Counted from the first letter of the stretch, positions 26,281 through 35,469 are shown. The stretch is 64,000 nucleotides of DNA from a bacterium (GCA_016125225.1 WGME01000003.1:868001-932000); one strand, 5' to 3'. The notes: generated by a model not told the origin, from the letters alone. Numbers and translations are program-made.

Positions 26281-26931
26281 ATGCTCAAGGGCAGTCTGTG
26301 GGCCATGCTGGCCGCTGGTGTCATGATGTCAATTGGCTGCGGTTTTCAGCAAGGGACCGCCGAAAGCTCGAGCGCTGCCAAAGGTGGCCTCGCCGTGATC
26401 GATCTCGACGTGGTGGCCAAGTCGATTGGTCGCACGCAGGAAATCAACGAGTCGTGGCAAGTTCGCAAGAACGCCCTCGATCAGGCCTTGCAAAAATTGC
26501 AGGCCAATTTCAATGAACAACTGACCGCCAAGAAGACTGAATTCGGCGAAACCCCGACCGAAGAACAAACCAAGCAACTGGCCGCCATGCGTCAGGACGC
26601 GGCAAATAAGCTGGTGCAGGCGGGCCGCACCGCTCAGGGCGATCTCGAAAAATATCGCCAGAAAATGGTCGCCGATTTCCGCGCGGAAATGCGTCCATAT
26701 GCTCAGCAAGTGGCATCGTCCAAGGGCCTAGGCATCGTCATCCCGAAGAACGAAGGCTTTCTGCTGTCGGTTGATCCCGGCGTCGATATCACCGCTGACG
26801 TGATCTCGGCTTATGCTGCCAAGTCTCCGGCTGCAAAACCGTCCGCGACGACTGCTGCCAAGCCCTTGACTCCGGCCCCGGCTGCTCCTGCTGAAACCGC
26901 GGCGGCTCCGGAAGCGGAAACCACCCGCTAG
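26281..26931 (+). CDS. OmpH/Skp-like lipoprotein
   Basis: Periplasmic chaperone-like protein of the OmpH/Skp family, ~216 residues. The ATG at 26281 begins with a lipoprotein signal (LKGSLWAMLAAGVMMSIGC); a GTG at 26239 is also in frame. The Skp-like core starts GGLAVIDLDVVAKSIG and continues with a long charged coiled coil (LQKLQANFNEQLTAKKTEFG) to KGLGIVIPKNEGFLLSVDPGVDIT. The C-terminal 45 residues are Pro/Ala-rich. Lipid anchoring is unusual for Skp but is what the leader shows. It ends at a clear terminator. Confidence 0.82.
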   Translation: MLKGSLWAMLAAGVMMSIGCGFQQGTAESSSAAKGGLAVIDLDVVAKSIGRTQEINESWQVRKNALDQALQKLQANFNEQLTAKKTEFGETPTEEQTKQLAAMRQDAANKLVQAGRTAQGDLEKYRQKMVADFRAEMRPYAQQVASSKGLGIVIPKNEGFLLSVDPGVDITADVISAYAAKSPAAKPSATTAAKPLTPAPAAPAETAAAPEAETTR

Positions 26932-26959
26932 TCGGCAACTGCTGTGCACGAAATTTCTG

Positions 26960-27006
26960 CAACCGGTCTGATGGGATCTCTCCCGTCAGACCGGTTGTTG
27001 TTTTTT
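26960..27006 (+). terminator. Intrinsic terminator after the OmpH-like gene
   Basis: A long stem (26960-26975 with 26981-26997, CAACCGGTCTGATGGGA, one mismatch) with a short loop is followed by TTGTTGTTTTTT. It is the strongest plus-strand terminator in this part of the window. Confidence 0.9.
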
Positions 27007-27197
27007 GAGGCTGTGATCACCGAATGCTGATCGGCTGGCTAACTGTAACGGCTGTCCCTCCTCTGCCGATCAATTGTGTTATGAGCATCGTGCCTGGGTC
27101 GTTGCAGATTTGGCCTCACGGCGACGATAACCGCAGGGAGCAGGGATCGCTCTGCCAGCGGTACCGGCTCGGGTGCTTCTGGTTCTGGTCAGGATGA

Positions 27198-28334
27198 GTG
27201 ACTCGGGTTTCGCAACAGCGCGGGGGCTGCCGCGTGAAGGCCGGTATCCAAGTTCTCCATCCTGCTCGCGGTGTTCTGCGCACCGGGTTGGCCATGTGCC
27301 TCTATCTGGCCCTGGCCTCCTTGCCGCTATGCGCGCAGGTGCAACCTGCCAATCCTTACAGTCTGCCGCCAGCACCGGCGACCACGTGTCCCTGCGACGA
27401 CGGTGGCTACTGGATCATCAGTGCCCGTCACCTGGATGGGGAACTTGGCTGCAGCCGTTGCCAGCACTTTGCCGTGTGGCGGTATTCCTGCGACGGGCAG
27501 GGCCGAGTCGCGACCATCTCGGAGTTTCTCGCCTCGTTGTCTCCGCAGCTGCCTGTCTGCTTCATGATGCACGGCAGCTTCGTCGACTGGGAGACCGTCC
27601 GGCAGGACAGTTGGCAGACTAACCGCTGGCTTCGCTCGGGGGCTCCCCACATGCCGGTTCATGTGGTCTTCTTCACCTGGCCCAGTGACGATACCCCCCG
27701 CATCTGGTTGCCCATTGATGTGCATATTCTCGGACGCCGGGCCGCACGTCATGGCTTCTATGTCGCCGAGCTGATCTCGATGATTCCCAATGATCATCCG
27801 ATTTCATTGGTCGGCCATAGTCATGGAGCCCGCATGGTGGCTTCGACGTTGCATGTCCTCGGCGGGGGGCAGGTCGAAAATGTGGCCTTCCAGGGAGGGC
27901 CTTACCAGCAGCACCGGCTGCGTGCCGTCTTTGCGGCGGCGGCCTTTGATCACAACTGGTTGAACCCCGGCCAGATCTACGATCATGCGATCCATCGTCC
28001 GGAAGGCATCTTGAACCTGATGAACCGTCGCGATCTCGCTTTGGGATTTTATCCGCTGCATCGGCCTCTCACCACGACTGCCGCAGCCGCTCGCAGCGGG
28101 TTCACCGATCGCGATCGGGCGAGAATCGGCGGTCTGCACGAGAAGATTGTCGATTACGACATCACGCCCCGAGTCCGCCGGGGTCACATCTGGCCACATT
28201 ATTACAGTGACTCTGGGATTGCACAGGTGATAGCTCCCTATGCTCTGTTCGCCGATCGCCCGGCAATGATTTCAGCGACTGAACCCGCGGAGACCCATGT
28301 CGCCAGCCAGGTTTCTCACAACACGAGAGACTAA
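27198..28334 (+). CDS. Secreted alpha/beta hydrolase
   Basis: An exported hydrolase-fold protein of 378 codons. The hydrophobic leader is GLAMCLYLALASLPLCAQ, so the GTG at 27198 or the GTG at 27234 (VKAGIQVLHPARG) is the start. The middle contains VCFMMHGSF (oxyanion region) and the nucleophile elbow LVGHSHGARM; IWPHYYSDSGI near the end may supply the His. The layout resembles DUF900-like esterases. Two Cys pairs (CPCDDGG, CSRCQ) are near the mature N-terminus. The substrate is unknown and it stands alone. Confidence 0.75.
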   Translation: MTRVSQQRGGCRVKAGIQVLHPARGVLRTGLAMCLYLALASLPLCAQVQPANPYSLPPAPATTCPCDDGGYWIISARHLDGELGCSRCQHFAVWRYSCDGQGRVATISEFLASLSPQLPVCFMMHGSFVDWETVRQDSWQTNRWLRSGAPHMPVHVVFFTWPSDDTPRIWLPIDVHILGRRAARHGFYVAELISMIPNDHPISLVGHSHGARMVASTLHVLGGGQVENVAFQGGPYQQHRLRAVFAAAAFDHNWLNPGQIYDHAIHRPEGILNLMNRRDLALGFYPLHRPLTTTAAAARSGFTDRDRARIGGLHEKIVDYDITPRVRRGHIWPHYYSDSGIAQVIAPYALFADRPAMISATEPAETHVASQVSHNTRD

Positions 28335-28457
28335 ATCTCTCCATCGCTCATCTCAAAGAATCGCTCGATCCGTGCAAAAAATTTCCTGATCCGCTCACCG
28401 TCCTGCTGCGTTCGCGTGTCGATAGTGCTCCGAATATCCGGCCAGGAGACATCGACG

Positions 28458-28823
28458 ATGCGGGGGATGCGGGGATTGTTACTATTCCTGGATGGGTTGG
28501 ATGATGATGTTCCGCCCGATGCCGGGACCAAATGGATCTATGGTGCGGTGACGCCGTTACTGTTTGGCCTCTATGCCTCTTCCATCTTTTATTCGGGTTA
28601 TGTCACGATTGGCCGGCGATTCAGTCGGGCCCAAGTCCAGGCTCCCGCTGCCTATTGGCTGGCAGGGGCGGTCATCGGTTTCGCGCTCCTGCTGCATTGC
28701 CGCAACTTCTGGAGCAATACGCGTCGGCTGGCGGGCTGGAGCGAATTAGGCATCTTGGTTTGCCTGATCGCTACGGTCGCATGCCTTATCGCTTTTGTGT
28801 GGACCGCATTCCGGCTATTCTAA
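28458..28823 (+). CDS. Small membrane protein
   Basis: A ~121-residue hypothetical protein with three predicted transmembrane helices: YGAVTPLLFGLYASSIFY, YWLAGAVIGFALLL and LGILVCLIATVACLIAFVW. ATGs at 28416, 28458 and 28467 are possible starts; the latter two lead straight into LLLFLDGLDDDVPPDAG. No family was recognised. The convergent-looking ORF on the other strand (28331-28531) is less convincing. A palindromic repeat begins 18 nt after the stop. Confidence 0.55.
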   Translation: MRGMRGLLLFLDGLDDDVPPDAGTKWIYGAVTPLLFGLYASSIFYSGYVTIGRRFSRAQVQAPAAYWLAGAVIGFALLLHCRNFWSNTRRLAGWSELGILVCLIATVACLIAFVWTAFRLF

Positions 28824-28841
28824 TTGCCCGGATGATCTGTT

Positions 28842-28933
28842 CTGGCGGAAAGCGAAAGTCAAACGGCAGAAAGCCGGAATCTTCTTTGATTCCCGATATC
28901 TGGCTGTCTGCTTTCCACTTTTTGCTCTCCGCA
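28842..28933. repeat. Intergenic inverted repeat, GCGGAAAGC family, copy 2
   Basis: Left arm 28842-28875 (GGCGGAAAGCGAAAG, GGCAGAAAGCC) pairs imperfectly with right arm 28902-28933 (GGCTGTCTGCTTTCC, TTTTTGCTCTCCGC). It has the same arm composition and size as 9717-9808, and lies 18 nt after a stop codon. Confidence 0.7.
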
Positions 28934-29092
28934 GTAGCAATTGAAAAGTCTTCTCGAACTCATGGCATCACGCCGCCACTCCGGGCGCTCACTCGCAGTC
29001 TGCCCCTGTTCCCTGATACACTATCCACTCTGGATGGTGTCCCATCTCGAATCAGCTATGCGATCAGTCACCTCACCTAGGATGCGTCAGCG

Positions 29093-30634
29093 ATGGCGGT
29101 GTTTCTCGGGATCGATGTCGGTACCAGCGGTACGAAGACCCTGGCGATGCAGGAAGATGGCACCATTCTCGCGTCAGCCACCGGCGAATATCCCCTCTCG
29201 AATCCCAAACCCGGCTGGTCGGAACAAGATCCTGCCGACTGGTGGAAAGCCACCTGCGACACCGTCAAAAAGGTCCTGAAAGCTGGGAAAATCAAGCCCG
29301 ACGACGTGGCTGGCATCGGCCTGTCCGGTCAGATGCACGGCAGTGTGTTCCTCGATAAACAGCGCAACGTCATCCGTCCGGCGATTCTCTGGAATGACCA
29401 GCGCACCGCCGCCGAATGTGCCGAGATCGAGAAGAAAGCTGGCGGTCGTGACAAACTCATCGGCATGGTGGCGAACCCCGCTCTTACCGGATTCACCGCA
29501 CCGAAAATCCTCTGGCTCCGCAAGCATGAGGCGAAGCACTACGACAAAACTGTGCAGATTCTGCTGCCGAAAGATTATGTCCGCTTCTGCATGACCGGCG
29601 AATTCGCCACCGAAGTGAGTGATGCGTCAGGTACCTTGTTGCTCGATGTCAAAAACCGGCAATGGTCGAAGCCGCTGCTCGATAAGCTCGATATCAGTCC
29701 GTCGCTGTTGCCGAAAGTCTATGAGTCGGAAGATGTGACCGGGCAACTGACGGCTTCCGCGGCCAAGTTGCTGGGACTCAAAGCGGGCATTCCCGTGGTC
29801 GGCGGCGGGGGCGATCAAGCCGCCGGGGCGGTCGGGAACGGCATCGTCAAGCGCGGCGTCATCTCAGCGACCATGGGAACCAGCGGCGTTGTGTTTGCCC
29901 ATAGCGACGAAGTGCAGATCGATCCGCAAGGCCGCGTGCATACCTTCTGTCATGCCGTGCGGGGCAAATGGCATGTGATGGGCGTGGTCCTCTCCGCCGG
30001 GGGGAGCCTGCAATGGTATCGGAACCAGCTCGGTCAAGCCGAAGTGGCTGCCTCGAAGAAGATCAGAACCGATCCGTATAACCTGCTGACCGATTTGGCG
30101 GCGGAAGCTCCTCCGGGATGTGAGGGCCTGTTTTTCTTGCCCTATCTGACCGGCGAACGCACACCGCATGCCGACCCCAATGCACGTGGCGCCTGGATCG
30201 GGCTCAGCCTGCGACACGGCCAGGCCCATCTGGTCCGCTCGGTCATCGAAGGGGCGACTTATGCCATGCGTGACAGCCTCGAAATCATCAACGAACTGAA
30301 GATCCCGATTCGCGAGATCCGTCTTTCGGGTGGCGGGGCTCGCAGTAAATTCTGGCGACAATTGCAGGCCGATCTGTACGGCCGCCGCGTGGTCACGATC
30401 AACGCCGAAGAAGGCCCGGCTTATGGCGTCGCCCTGTTGGCTGCTGCCGGGACCGGTCATTACAAGGGAGTCGTTGAAGCCTGCACCGCGACCATCAAAG
30501 TGAATCAGGCGACCGACCCGCAGGCCGAAGCCAAGCGGATCTACACCAAGTGCTACCCCATGTTCGGCCGCCTGTATAAAACTCTGAAGAACGATTTCAG
30601 CGAACTGCAACGGCTCATCGAGGAATGCGAGTAA
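29093..30634 (+). CDS. xylB: Xylulokinase (FGGY sugar kinase)
   Basis: Phosphorylates D-xylulose (or a related ketose) with ATP, feeding the pentose phosphate pathway. 513 residues, normal for XylB. N-terminal [14 protein letters not shown], the substrate region [10 protein letters not shown] and ILWNDQRT, catalytic Asp in [19 protein letters not shown]-binding [10 protein letters not shown] and the C-terminal FGGY-type segment [18 protein letters not shown] are all there. It is the first of three close genes: xylB, an ornithine-cyclodeaminase-like gene (9-nt gap) and a secreted nucleoside hydrolase (20-nt gap). Confidence 0.95.
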   Translation: MAVFLGIDVGTSGTKTLAMQEDGTILASATGEYPLSNPKPGWSEQDPADWWKATCDTVKKVLKAGKIKPDDVAGIGLSGQMHGSVFLDKQRNVIRPAILWNDQRTAAECAEIEKKAGGRDKLIGMVANPALTGFTAPKILWLRKHEAKHYDKTVQILLPKDYVRFCMTGEFATEVSDASGTLLLDVKNRQWSKPLLDKLDISPSLLPKVYESEDVTGQLTASAAKLLGLKAGIPVVGGGGDQAAGAVGNGIVKRGVISATMGTSGVVFAHSDEVQIDPQGRVHTFCHAVRGKWHVMGVVLSAGGSLQWYRNQLGQAEVAASKKIRTDPYNLLTDLAAEAPPGCEGLFFLPYLTGERTPHADPNARGAWIGLSLRHGQAHLVRSVIEGATYAMRDSLEIINELKIPIREIRLSGGGARSKFWRQLQADLYGRRVVTINAEEGPAYGVALLAAAGTGHYKGVVEACTATIKVNQATDPQAEAKRIYTKCYPMFGRLYKTLKNDFSELQRLIEECE

Positions 30635-30643
30635 CGAGAAAGG

Positions 30644-31606
30644 ATGCCCATGCCCGCGATCTTCCTCACCGAAGCCGATGTCGAATGGTTACTGGAAATG
30701 CCCGCGGCGATTGAATGCGTGGAAGCCGCATTCGTTGCCTGGGCCGAAGGTCAGGCCGACAATCAACCCCGCCGCCGTGTTTCGGCACCGGGCATCATTC
30801 TGCATAGCATGTCGGCCGCATCGGCCTATCTGGGCTACATGGGAGTGAAGGTCTACTCGACCAAGCGCGACAGCTTTCGCTTCCATCTCCATCTGTACGA
30901 TGCCACGTCGGGGGAACTCGTCGCGATCATGGAGGCCAACCGCCTCGGCCAGATGCGGACCGGTGCTGTCACCGGGGTCGCCACGCGGGCCATGTCTCGA
31001 CCCGATGCTTCCGTCGTGGGTTGCTTCGGTACCGGCTTCCAGGCACGCACGCAATTGCAAGCCGTTTGTGCGGTCCGCAAGGTGGAACTGATCGAAGTTT
31101 ACAGCCGCGATGAAGAACGTCGCCAGCAATTCGCCGCCGAGATGACCGAACTCTGCAATGTTCCCGTGAAGGCCATGCATCAGCCCGAGCATGTCGCCGC
31201 CGAGAAAGATATCGTCATCACGGCAACGTCCTCGAAAGTGCCGCTGTTCGATGGCCGTGTACTGGATGAAGGGACGCACCTTAATGTAGTCGGCAGCAAC
31301 TGGTTGACGAAGGCCGAGGTCGATGTCGCCACGATCACCCGGGCCGATCACATCGTGTGTGATGATATCGTCGCTTGTCAGTTAGAAGCGGGGGACTTTG
31401 TCTCAGTGATCGAAGCGGGATCATTCACCTGGGACCGCGTTCATAACCTGTGCGATGTCCTCACCGGCCGCGAAACCGGGCGTGCGAATCCCGCCGATGT
31501 CACGTTGTTCAAATCGGTCGGACTGGCACTGGAAGACATCGCCGTCGCCGTCTATGTCTACCGCCGGGCACTCACCGAATCGGCTGGGCAGAAACTGCCG
31601 TTCTAA
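30644..31606 (+). CDS. Ornithine cyclodeaminase / mu-crystallin family protein
   Basis: NAD(P)-dependent enzyme of the OCD/mu-crystallin superfamily, 320 residues. N-terminal LTEADVEWLLEMPAAIECVE, catalytic Lys in GVKVYS, the helix start RLGQMRTGAVTGVAT, and the Rossmann motif VVGCFGTGFQARTQ are present. Family members include ornithine cyclodeaminase, alanine dehydrogenase and ketimine reductases, so the reaction here cannot be named. The position between xylB and a nucleoside hydrolase gene is unusual for an amino-acid enzyme and suggests a substrate tied to pentose or nucleoside breakdown; this is inference. Confidence 0.88.
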   Translation: MPMPAIFLTEADVEWLLEMPAAIECVEAAFVAWAEGQADNQPRRRVSAPGIILHSMSAASAYLGYMGVKVYSTKRDSFRFHLHLYDATSGELVAIMEANRLGQMRTGAVTGVATRAMSRPDASVVGCFGTGFQARTQLQAVCAVRKVELIEVYSRDEERRQQFAAEMTELCNVPVKAMHQPEHVAAEKDIVITATSSKVPLFDGRVLDEGTHLNVVGSNWLTKAEVDVATITRADHIVCDDIVACQLEAGDFVSVIEAGSFTWDRVHNLCDVLTGRETGRANPADVTLFKSVGLALEDIAVAVYVYRRALTESAGQKLPF

Positions 31607-31626
31607 ATCTCCCGAGGAATTCTCCA

Positions 31627-32637
31627 ATGAATCGTGCGATCGTGTGGGGACTCTGTGTCATTCTGGGTGTGACGGCCATCACACTTCCTGCCGCTGAACC
31701 CGTCGGCATCATCTTCGATACCGATATGGGGAACGATGTCGATGATGCCCTCGCGCTCGGCATGCTGCATGCCCTGGAATCGCGGGGCCAGTGCCGGTTA
31801 CTGGCGGTCACGTTGACCAAAGATCATCCGCTGGCTGGTGCCTATGTCGATGCCGTCAATACCTTCTACGGCCGCGGAGACATTCCCATCGGTACGGTCC
31901 GCAATGGTAAGACGCCGGAACCGAGCAAGTTCCTGCCTTTGGCCACCGCGATGGACAACGGCCAACTCCGTTATCCACACGATCTATTGTCCGGCAATGA
32001 TGCCCCGGAAGCGGTCAGCCTGATTCGCAAGATTCTTGCCGAGCAACCCGATCAATCGGTGAAGCTGGTGCAGGTTGGGTTCTCGACCAACCTCGCGCGG
32101 CTGCTTGATACGCCGGGCGATGCCGCATCACCTCTCACCGGCCGCGAACTGCTGATGAAGAAGGTCATCGAACTCGACATCATGGCGGGGGCCTTTACCC
32201 CCATCAATGGCAACCCGCGGTATCTGGAATACAACGTCATCAAAGACATTCCCGAGGCGAAAAAGCTCGCGGCGAACTGGCCCACACCGATCGTCTGGAG
32301 TGGCTTCGAAATCGGCATCGCGGCCCCTTACCCGGCGGTCAGCATCGAACAGGATTATGCTTACGTGCCCCATCATCCGCTGGCGGAAGCCTATGTGCTT
32401 TACGAACCGCCGCCGCATAATCGGCCGACTTGGGACTTAACCGCCGCATTACACGCCGTCGCGCCGGAGCGGGGTTATTTTGATTTATCACCAGCGGGAA
32501 ACGTGATCGTCGAAGATGACGGTTTCACACGATTTGAAGCCGACCCGAATGGCAATCAGCGATATCTCATTTTGCCAAAAGACAAACAGCCGCGACTGGT
32601 CGAAGCGCTGGTCCAATTGAGCAGTCAGCCGCAATAG
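31627..32637 (+). CDS. Secreted inosine/uridine-preferring nucleoside hydrolase
   Basis: Hydrolyses nucleosides to free base and ribose outside the cytoplasm. The ATG at 31627 begins a signal peptide (MNRAIVWGLCVILGVTAI to LPAAEP), which shows that the longer frame from 31450 is not used. The mature protein opens with the signature metal site FDTDMGNDVDDALAL, followed by conserved NH-fold segments and PTPIVWSGFEIGIA. 336 residues. It is the third gene of the run with xylB and the OCD-like enzyme. Together they suggest uptake and use of nucleoside-derived pentose. Confidence 0.92.
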   Translation: MNRAIVWGLCVILGVTAITLPAAEPVGIIFDTDMGNDVDDALALGMLHALESRGQCRLLAVTLTKDHPLAGAYVDAVNTFYGRGDIPIGTVRNGKTPEPSKFLPLATAMDNGQLRYPHDLLSGNDAPEAVSLIRKILAEQPDQSVKLVQVGFSTNLARLLDTPGDAASPLTGRELLMKKVIELDIMAGAFTPINGNPRYLEYNVIKDIPEAKKLAANWPTPIVWSGFEIGIAAPYPAVSIEQDYAYVPHHPLAEAYVLYEPPPHNRPTWDLTAALHAVAPERGYFDLSPAGNVIVEDDGFTRFEADPNGNQRYLILPKDKQPRLVEALVQLSSQPQ

Positions 32638-32654
32638 GGGATACCAAAAACAAC

Positions 32655-32683
32655 AGCCCCCCGTTGGCAAGCAACGGGGGGCT
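32655..32683. terminator. Palindromic hairpin after the nucleoside hydrolase
   Basis: A perfect 12-bp stem (32655-32666 with 32672-32683, AGCCCCCCGTTG) around a 5-nt loop. It begins 17 nt after the stop codon, and its CTAA end resembles the TTAGCCCCCGG repeat family. It probably terminates the xylB operon. Confidence 0.75.
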
Positions 32684-32715
32684 AAATTGTAGCGGCGTGA
32701 TTTGAGTGGTTCAGT

Positions 32716-33459
32716 CTATTCGGCCAGGTCTGCGATGCGGATATTCTTGAACTCGGTCCACATCGGTTTGCCAGCGTGGAGTTGCAACGCCAGAATGCCT
32801 TCATTCAGGGCGAGTTCCGGGTTGTTGTCGGTGAAGTCGAGGATCAACTGGCCGTTCAGGTAATGCTGAATGCGATGGCCCCGAGCGATGATCGCGACAT
32901 CGTTCCAGTCATCCAGTTTGAACAGCTTGCCGAACTCTTCTTCGTTGATGAGATCCGACTTTACAACCTTCTTGCCATCGGTTTCCCAGGTGGCGACTTC
33001 GCCGACGAGACAGATGCGGCCGCGTTTGCCCCCTTCGTCGTAGATGAAGCTGGAGGTGTTCGGGAATTTGATTTCGTTCCGCAGTTCGTGCTGATAGCCC
33101 CGCACTACCCACTTGTTGCGAACCTTGTCGTCGGTGATGTGCTTCGAGCGGTATTGAATGCCGGAGTTGTTGGTGGCATTGCAGCGGAACGATAACCGCA
33201 GGTCGAAGTCTTTCAACGTCCCCTGCTGACAGATCAGGAACGTATTGCCCATCGCGACGTTTTCCGGCGTGGTTTCGCCATGAATCACGCCCTCTTTCAC
33301 GCTCCACAAACGCGGGTCACCATCCCAACCGGATAAGTCCGTGCCATTGAACAGCGACCGCATGCCGCTCGGTTCCGCGGGAACAGTGGCGGGGGCATCG
33401 GCGGCGAACAGCGGGGCGGAACACAAGACGGTCAGGGCCGTCACAAACCAGCGAGTCAT
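32716..33459 (-). CDS. Secreted DUF1080 (3-keto-disaccharide hydrolase-like) protein
   Basis: A 247-residue exported protein with one DUF1080 (concanavalin-like beta-sandwich) domain. The ATG at 33459 follows GGAGAG at 7 nt and starts the signal peptide MTRWFVTALTVLCSAPLFAA; the frame upstream to 33522 is not used. Domain hallmarks are LFNGTDLSGWDGDPRLWSV at the start, NNSGIQYRSKH, and WNDVAIIARGHRIQHYLNG. Some members hydrolyse 3-keto-glycosides and the family is greatly expanded in planctomycetes, but this one's substrate is unknown. The nearest neighbour is divergent purU. Confidence 0.9.
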   Translation of the reverse strand: MTRWFVTALTVLCSAPLFAADAPATVPAEPSGMRSLFNGTDLSGWDGDPRLWSVKEGVIHGETTPENVAMGNTFLICQQGTLKDFDLRLSFRCNATNNSGIQYRSKHITDDKVRNKWVVRGYQHELRNEIKFPNTSSFIYDEGGKRGRICLVGEVATWETDGKKVVKSDLINEEEFGKLFKLDDWNDVAIIARGHRIQHYLNGQLILDFTDNNPELALNEGILALQLHAGKPMWTEFKNIRIADLAE

Positions 33460-33702
33460 GCAAGCTCTCCTGCAGAATAGACAATCGGTGTGGTGAATCT
33501 CGGGTAACTTTCGGTCTGGCAACCCGCTTCAATCGACGGGCGCCGTGCGAGCCAGAGTGTCGTATTTGACCACGGAATTCAATCTTATCAGCCGGTAAGA
33601 CCAACGGGTCAGGAAATCGTGGGGAAACTTGCGACTCGGCATCGACTTCGCAATCTCGTATGATACAACGGTTTGGATCGCACCCGAGGGAAGTCAGGTT
33701 CC

Positions 33703-34569
33703 ATGCAAGTTGTGATTACCGCCGTTGGTCCGGATAACCAGGGCCTCGCCGACCCCATTGTGCATTACGTCACGGGAGCCGGGGCGAACATCTACGAAAT
33801 TCAGATGTACGACCACGACTCGGAACAGTTGTTCGCGATGCTCCTGCGGATCAACTGGCCCGACAATCTTCCGCTGACCGGTTTGCGCACCGCGATGAAA
33901 GAGATCGGGGCGATCAAAAAACTAGCGATCCGCACCTGGTCACGCGAGGAACGTAATGATCCGCCCCGCATTGCCATCTGTACCACCTATCGGCCGGAAA
34001 CTCCGCTGGCCTTGTTGCGGGCGATGCGTGATAAGCGGTTGCAGGCCACTCCGGCAGTGATGCTCGGCAATCGCAACAGTTGCCGGGGGCTGGCCGAGCA
34101 ATTCGGCGTCGATTGGCACAATATCGGCGATGCCCAAGGCAATCCTGATTACGGCCAGATGGTCGAGCTGTTCGATCAATATGATGTCGATTACATCGTC
34201 CTCGCCCGGTACATGCGGGTCTTACCGGCTCAGGTCTGCTGGCAGTTCGCGGGACGGATTATCAACCTGCATCACGGCCTGCTGCCGCCGTTTCCCGGGT
34301 TTCGTCCCTATGAAGATGCATTCCAGCATCGCATGCTGACGTACGGTGCCACGGCTCACTTCATTGTGCCGGAACTCGACGCGGGCAATCAGATCATTCA
34401 TCAGACGACGTTCACCGTCTTTCCGGGAACGCCATTGGAGCAGATTAAGGCCATTGGCGAAGCCGACAATGAACCGGCCTGTCTGGTGGAGGCCGTGCGG
34501 CGGGTGGTCGATCGCGAAGTTGAGTTGCACTTTCATCGGGTGGTCCGGCGAGCAGGAGTGAACCCGTGA
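33703..34569 (+). CDS. purU: Formyltetrahydrofolate deformylase
   Basis: Splits 10-formyl-THF to formate and THF, supplying formate for purine synthesis. The 288-residue protein has an N-terminal ACT domain (VVITAVGPDNQGLADPIV) and a C-terminal formyltransferase-fold hydrolase domain with the catalytic set: Asn/His in INLHHGLLPPFPG and Asp in PELDAGNQIIHQ. YIVLARYMRVL is also typical. The ATG at 33703 gives the family's normal start. Its stop overlaps the GTG start of the GNAT gene by 4 nt, so the two are translationally coupled. Confidence 0.93.
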   Translation: MQVVITAVGPDNQGLADPIVHYVTGAGANIYEIQMYDHDSEQLFAMLLRINWPDNLPLTGLRTAMKEIGAIKKLAIRTWSREERNDPPRIAICTTYRPETPLALLRAMRDKRLQATPAVMLGNRNSCRGLAEQFGVDWHNIGDAQGNPDYGQMVELFDQYDVDYIVLARYMRVLPAQVCWQFAGRIINLHHGLLPPFPGFRPYEDAFQHRMLTYGATAHFIVPELDAGNQIIHQTTFTVFPGTPLEQIKAIGEADNEPACLVEAVRRVVDREVELHFHRVVRRAGVNP

Positions 34570-35003
34570 GTGAGGTCGACGACATTGTCATCCGGCCGAT
34601 GTATGCCACCGATATTCAGCGGGGGTTTCTCGCGGCCATTGCGGCCTTAAAACCGTGCGAACTGACCGATGAAGACGCCGTTGAAGTCTTCCGCAAGCGG
34701 ATGCGGCAGAAGATTATGACGTATGTCGCGATCAAAGAAGACCGCGTGATTGGTACGGCGTCGCTGCTCATCGAGCCGAAATTCATTCACTCGGGCGGCG
34801 TGGTGGGGCACATCGAAGATGTCGCGGTCCACCAGGGGTTCCAGCATCACGGCCTGGGTGGCCGGCTGGTAAAATTCATCCTCGATGTCTGTCGTCAGCA
34901 CAAGTGCTACAAGGTCATTCTCGACTGTGCGGAAGAGGTCATCCCGTTCTACGAAAAGATGGGCTTCCATCGCTGGGAACGGGCGATGCGGATTGATTTG
35001 TGA
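34566..35003 (+). CDS. GNAT acetyltransferase (GNA1-like)
   Basis: A 145-residue GNAT-fold N-acetyltransferase with a GTG start overlapping the purU stop. The acetyl-CoA motif lies in VAVHQGFQHHGLGGRLVKF (R/Q-x-x-G-x-G/A type), followed by YKVILDCAEEVIPFYEKMGF. The combination HIEDVAVHQ and FYEKMGF resembles eukaryotic-type glucosamine-6-phosphate acetyltransferase, so amino-sugar acetylation is a reasonable guess. The 3' end overlaps the convergent VanZ-like gene by 65 nt. Confidence 0.85.
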   Translation: MSEVDDIVIRPMYATDIQRGFLAAIAALKPCELTDEDAVEVFRKRMRQKIMTYVAIKEDRVIGTASLLIEPKFIHSGGVVGHIEDVAVHQGFQHHGLGGRLVKFILDVCRQHKCYKVILDCAEEVIPFYEKMGFHRWERAMRIDL

Positions 35004-35352
35004 ATCGTGTCACGAATTGAACCAACGTTGCCAACGCCATCCCCAGAAAGATGCCGCGCACATCGGCGTACCAGTCGGCCCATTCGGCATGGCGACCGAC
35101 GTAGGGCTGCGTGATCTCGTCGAATCCGCCCCAGAGCATCATGCTGACGATTGCCACGACGCGGTCCCGCCAGGTGCGACACAGGCCGAGCCCCACCAAT
35201 CCCGCCAGACCTGTGTAAGAACCGAAATGCAACCATTTGTCGATCGGTACAGTGCTTTTCGGCACCGGATCGATCGGCGTGTGCGTGCCGAGGTAATGCG
35301 CCCCGGCGTAGCACAGGATGATGATCCACCACATTCGACGGGATAAGAACAT
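34939..35352 (-). CDS. VanZ-like family membrane protein
   Basis: A 137-residue protein with four hydrophobic segments. VanZ-family marks are DKWLHFGSYTGLAGLVGLG, DEITQPYVGRHAEWADWYADVRGIFLGM, which includes the conserved Asp/Glu-rich turn. The last ~25 residues are hydrophilic and are encoded antisense to the GNAT gene. The original VanZ confers low-level teicoplanin resistance, but most members are uncharacterised. Its promoter lies in or near the palindromic element at 35376-35467. Confidence 0.85.
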   Translation of the reverse strand: MFLSRRMWWIIILCYAGAHYLGTHTPIDPVPKSTVPIDKWLHFGSYTGLAGLVGLGLCRTWRDRVVAIVSMMLWGGFDEITQPYVGRHAEWADWYADVRGIFLGMALATLVQFVTRFTNQSASPVPSDGSPSFRRTG

Positions 35353-35375
35353 CAGGGCAATCCGTAATCATCCAA

Positions 35376-35467
35376 GTCTTAGCCCCCGGTCAATGACCGG
35401 GGGCCGATAATTGCATGGGGTGTCGTTTGTTGTATGCGGCCCCACGTCAATGACGTGGGGCTAAGAC
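35376..35467. repeat. Palindromic element, copy 4
   Basis: A 92-nt element bounded by GTCTTAG and CTAAGAC, with two hairpins: GCCCCCGGTCAATGACCGGGGGC on the left and GGCCCCACGTCAATGACGTG (then GGGC) on the right. It ends 2 nt before the aminotransferase stop codon (minus strand). Confidence 0.85.
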
Positions 35468-35469
35468 GA

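Noticed and set aside
28331-28531. 66-residue minus-strand ORF opposite the small membrane protein
   Set aside because: Charged, no motif, and antisense to the 5' part of a more plausible membrane-protein gene.
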